DNA of 7,340 nt from the NCBI GenBank assembly GCA_021160155.1, contig JAGHDB010000145.1:1-7340 (forward strand). The letters are read 5' to 3'. Positions within the stretch are counted from its first letter, which is position 1. Every line of letters begins with the position of its first letter. The translations under genes and the position numbers were made by a program. Positions 4,732 through 7,340 of the stretch are shown here, one piece after another. The notes below the pieces were generated by a model that did not search any database, was not told the DNA's origin, and saw only the letters and a list, made by a program, of their open reading frames with translations. This stretch comes from Bacteroidales bacterium. GTDB taxonomy: Bacteria > Bacteroidota > Bacteroidia > Bacteroidales > UBA12481.

Positions 4732-7340
4732 AAAACAAACATTTACTCTTTGCAGTTACTCTAGTTTTCATGACCGGTCTGACAGCCTTCTCTCAGGTGA
4801 ACTCAAGTGTCTCCCCGGAGTTGACCGGCGATGGAGATCGGGTTGTTAAAAAATTGGATCCAATGAATGCAGCTAATTGGATCAGTGCCCGTCGTGTAAA
4901 CCAATACACCGGAACCATTGATTTAGCCGACATCCTGCGAGCCCAGGAGCAGGTGAAAGCACTCCAAAGAAAGGGAGGTAATTCACTCGATATTTCCTGG
5001 ACGGAGATGGGTCCAAACAATATCGGCGGCCGCACACGCACACTGCTGATAGACAAAGACAATACCAGTGTGCTTTTTGCCGGTGGAGTCAGCGGCGGTT
5101 TGTGGAAATCCACTACTTCAGGTTCCTCCTGGGAAAAAGTAGCCACAACTACCGGAGACCTCTTTGCCAACATGGCCATTTCTGCCATCGCCCAAACAGC
5201 CAATGGCGATATTTATTTTGGTACGGGAGAAGGAATGGCTTCATCCTTTGGTAGCAACCAAAATGAACATAACGGAGTAATGGGCCAGGGTATATGGAAA
5301 TCAACCGATCACGGAAACACTTTCGAAAGACTGACTTCTACCTGGTCAACACCCGAATCCATGGCTACTTTCGTAATGGTAAATGACCTTTCCGCTGACC
5401 CGACCGATGGCAACCGGCTCTATGCTGCTACGGCCAACGGAGTAATGATGACCACGGACGGCGGAGCTTCCTGGGTGAATCCCATACCGGAAGCTACAGA
5501 TTCAGCATGTGACGTGCAGGCCGGTCCGGACGGGACCGTTATTGCATGTGTCGGAGGCATCGCTTACCTTTCTCCAAACGGCGATCCCGGTACATTTGTC
5601 CAGATCTCTGAACCAAAAGGAGTTGAAAACGGCAAAATCGATGATAAAGATGTTGTGAGAATGAAATTCGCCTTCGCACCATCCGATCCCAATTACATCT
5701 ATTGCCTGGCTGTAGGAACCTCATTTTCAGGCAGTAAAGTCACAGGTCACCCTTTGAGCAATGTGTACCAGTCAACCGATAAGGGACAAACCTGGAAGGT
5801 GATCGGACCGGGCGGATCCAATTACTTTCAACCTATATCTAATACAGGAGATTTTTCTGTGGCTATGGCTGTTGACCCTTCCAATCCGGATTTTATTATG
5901 CTGGGAGGACGTAATTTGTTCTCCTGGTCTTATGTTACGGGCTGGGAAATGATTACCATCGATGAACCCACCCAACTGGCCAATAGAGGATTCTACGTTC
6001 ACCGGGATCAACATGTTATCGCTTTCGATCCTGCCAATACGGATAATATTTATGTGGGTACCAGCGGGGGTATTGCAGTTACAAATGATAAAGGCCTGAC
6101 CTGGAGAACATTAAACAGAAATTATAATGTAACACAATTCCTTACTGTCGCATACTCTCCTACCGGTGAACTCCTCGGAGGTACCGTGGATAACGGCATC
6201 CTCTACATCGACTTTCAAGGTAATGACCCCATGTACGCACAATGGTGGGGTGGTAATATCTTCTCAAGTTTCCTCCAGTTCAGAAATGGAGGCGATTGCG
6301 AAATCTCTACACTCGATCCCTCTTTTAAATTCTATACTACTCCAGGTGGTACCATCCATAGAAGAATGATCATTGAAGACCAGATTTCATATCAAACCTA
6401 TTATGGAACCGGTGGAGGTGGTGCATGGCTTTCTCCAATGTGCCTGTGGGAATCTTATAATGACCCGCTTTCATGGGATACCGTTCTTTTTATTGCCGAC
6501 CGTGATTATGCTGCAGGTGAAACCATCGTAGCTGAAAGCCTGATAAAAAAATACCCGCTGACCTATACACTTGAAGAACCCCTGGCTATCGGAGATACCG
6601 TGAAAGTCCAGGATACCTATCAGGCTAGTTTGGCATTTGGTAAAGGAGGCAAGGCTTCGGTTAAAATGAACCGCCATCCACTGAGTGGAAAAGACAAATA
6701 CCGCAACCAGACCTATACCATCCTCGACCGGAATACCCGGATTGGAGCAAAGGATAATACCATTGAGGTTGAATTCTCCAGTGATGCTTACTACCTGTTT
6801 GCAGCTACCTGGGATGATTCCGATCAGCATTATAAAATCTACCGGGTCTCCAACCTTCAAAATGCACGAGACAGGAGTACCACAGATACTTATACCGGCT
6901 TTGATCCGATTACGGGTGAAATCACTTATGTCGAAGTTACCGAAGAGATCGGCCATTTTGACCAGGTTGTGACCAGCCTGCGGGTTGACCCCACCAATAA
7001 CGATAATGTTATAGCCACCCTTGGTAACTATGGTAATGAATCTAATATCTATCTGTGTACGACCGCAACCACAGCAGCCGATTCTTCAATGGCTTTTGTA
7101 TCCATTCAGGGCAACCTGCCCCAGGCACCGGTATACGATGTACTATTCAACTGGAGAGATCATAAAGAAGTAATCGTTGCCACTGAGTATGGGGTTTACT
7201 CCACTAGCGATGTTTTTGCAAACCCGGTAGTCTGGGCCAGTGAAAACCATAACGGAATGGAGATTGTTCCTGTATTCCAACTTCGCCAGCAAAAATTTGA
7301 AAACAGCGCCGAATTCGGTGTTGAAAATCACGGCGTTATC
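4728..7340 (+). CDS. Large secreted Asp-box/BNR-repeat beta-propeller protein (partial, 3' end outside window)
   Basis: The frame is open for exactly 871 codons to the right edge, so the C terminus is not seen. A signal peptide (residues 1-22, cleavage likely at AFS/Q) marks it for export. A linker of about 70 residues leads to TEMGPNNIGGRTR at 92-104, the usual entry to sortilin/VPS10-like or BNR propellers in Bacteroidota. Five Asp-box motifs (S/T-x-D-x-G-x-T-W type) follow: STTSGSSW 128-135 (degenerate, no Asp), STDHGNTF 192-199 (Phe for Trp), TTDGGASW 242-249, STDKGQTW 349-356 and TNDKGLTW 452-459. They alternate with DP-x-(N/D) plus I/LY or IV blade motifs such as DPANTDNIYVGT. The part after about residue 480 lacks Asp-boxes. 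It includes a distinct segment at about 578-690 and later a VDPTNNDNVIATLG blade signature. Asp-boxes are structural and do not by themselves indicate sialidase activity. A cell-surface or secreted T9SS cargo is likely, but its sorting domain would lie beyond the window. The substrate is unknown. Confidence 0.88.
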   Translation, partial: MKNKHLLFAVTLVFMTGLTAFSQVNSSVSPELTGDGDRVVKKLDPMNAANWISARRVNQYTGTIDLADILRAQEQVKALQRKGGNSLDISWTEMGPNNIGGRTRTLLIDKDNTSVLFAGGVSGGLWKSTTSGSSWEKVATTTGDLFANMAISAIAQTANGDIYFGTGEGMASSFGSNQNEHNGVMGQGIWKSTDHGNTFERLTSTWSTPESMATFVMVNDLSADPTDGNRLYAATANGVMMTTDGGASWVNPIPEATDSACDVQAGPDGTVIACVGGIAYLSPNGDPGTFVQISEPKGVENGKIDDKDVVRMKFAFAPSDPNYIYCLAVGTSFSGSKVTGHPLSNVYQSTDKGQTWKVIGPGGSNYFQPISNTGDFSVAMAVDPSNPDFIMLGGRNLFSWSYVTGWEMITIDEPTQLANRGFYVHRDQHVIAFDPANTDNIYVGTSGGIAVTNDKGLTWRTLNRNYNVTQFLTVAYSPTGELLGGTVDNGILYIDFQGNDPMYAQWWGGNIFSSFLQFRNGGDCEISTLDPSFKFYTTPGGTIHRRMIIEDQISYQTYYGTGGGGAWLSPMCLWESYNDPLSWDTVLFIADRDYAAGETIVAESLIKKYPLTYTLEEPLAIGDTVKVQDTYQASLAFGKGGKASVKMNRHPLSGKDKYRNQTYTILDRNTRIGAKDNTIEVEFSSDAYYLFAATWDDSDQHYKIYRVSNLQNARDRSTTDTYTGFDPITGEITYVEVTEEIGHFDQVVTSLRVDPTNNDNVIATLGNYGNESNIYLCTTATTAADSSMAFVSIQGNLPQAPVYDVLFNWRDHKEVIVATEYGVYSTSDVFANPVVWASENHNGMEIVPVFQLRQQKFENSAEFGVENHGVI

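Noticed and set aside
6471..6956. 161-codon minus-strand open frame
   Set aside because: It lies opposite the continuous frame of the propeller protein, which shows blade motifs on both sides. The antisense product has no signal or family features.

Overview
The window is a piece of a Bacteroidota (Bacteroidetes) chromosome. Evidence for this is a gene for the type IX secretion system (T9SS) Plug protein (DUF5103 family), a large secreted Asp-box/BNR propeller protein of the kind exported by T9SS, A/T-rich start regions mostly without Shine-Dalgarno motifs, and a perfect copy of the Bacteroidota -7 promoter element (TAnnTTTG). I cannot place it below phylum with confidence. The moderate GC content and the presence of Na+-NQR would suit a Bacteroidales/Marinilabiliales-like or flavobacterial lineage.

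Left third (1-2421, minus strand): the start of a Na+-translocating NADH:quinone reductase operon. nqrA is complete and is followed 25 bp downstream by nqrB, which runs off the left edge of the window. nqrC-F are expected beyond position 1. The complex oxidises NADH, reduces (mena)quinone and pumps Na+ out across the inner membrane.

Middle (2422-4641): a 62-bp divergent intergenic region separates nqrA from plus-strand genes. The first plus-strand gene encodes the T9SS Plug, a periplasmic protein known to block the inner mouth of the SprA translocon. A gene 34 bp downstream encodes an exported, probably beta-barrel outer-membrane protein of unknown function. The two look co-transcribed.

Right third (4642-7340): an 86-bp A/T-rich leader holds a possible promoter and a nine-codon upstream ORF. 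The stop codon of this small ORF overlaps the start of the next gene (ATGA). That gene is long and open to the right edge, with 871 codons visible. It encodes a signal-peptide-bearing protein with five Asp-box motifs, and its missing C terminus would be expected to carry a T9SS sorting domain.

The plus-strand genes therefore read as a secretion and cell-surface module placed back to back with the sodium-pump operon. There is no mobile element, CRISPR array, tRNA or rRNA in the window, and no gene-free stretch longer than 86 bp. The most interesting items are the uncharacterised protein beside the Plug gene, the coupled mini-ORF in the leader of the propeller gene, and the unexplained middle region of the propeller protein.
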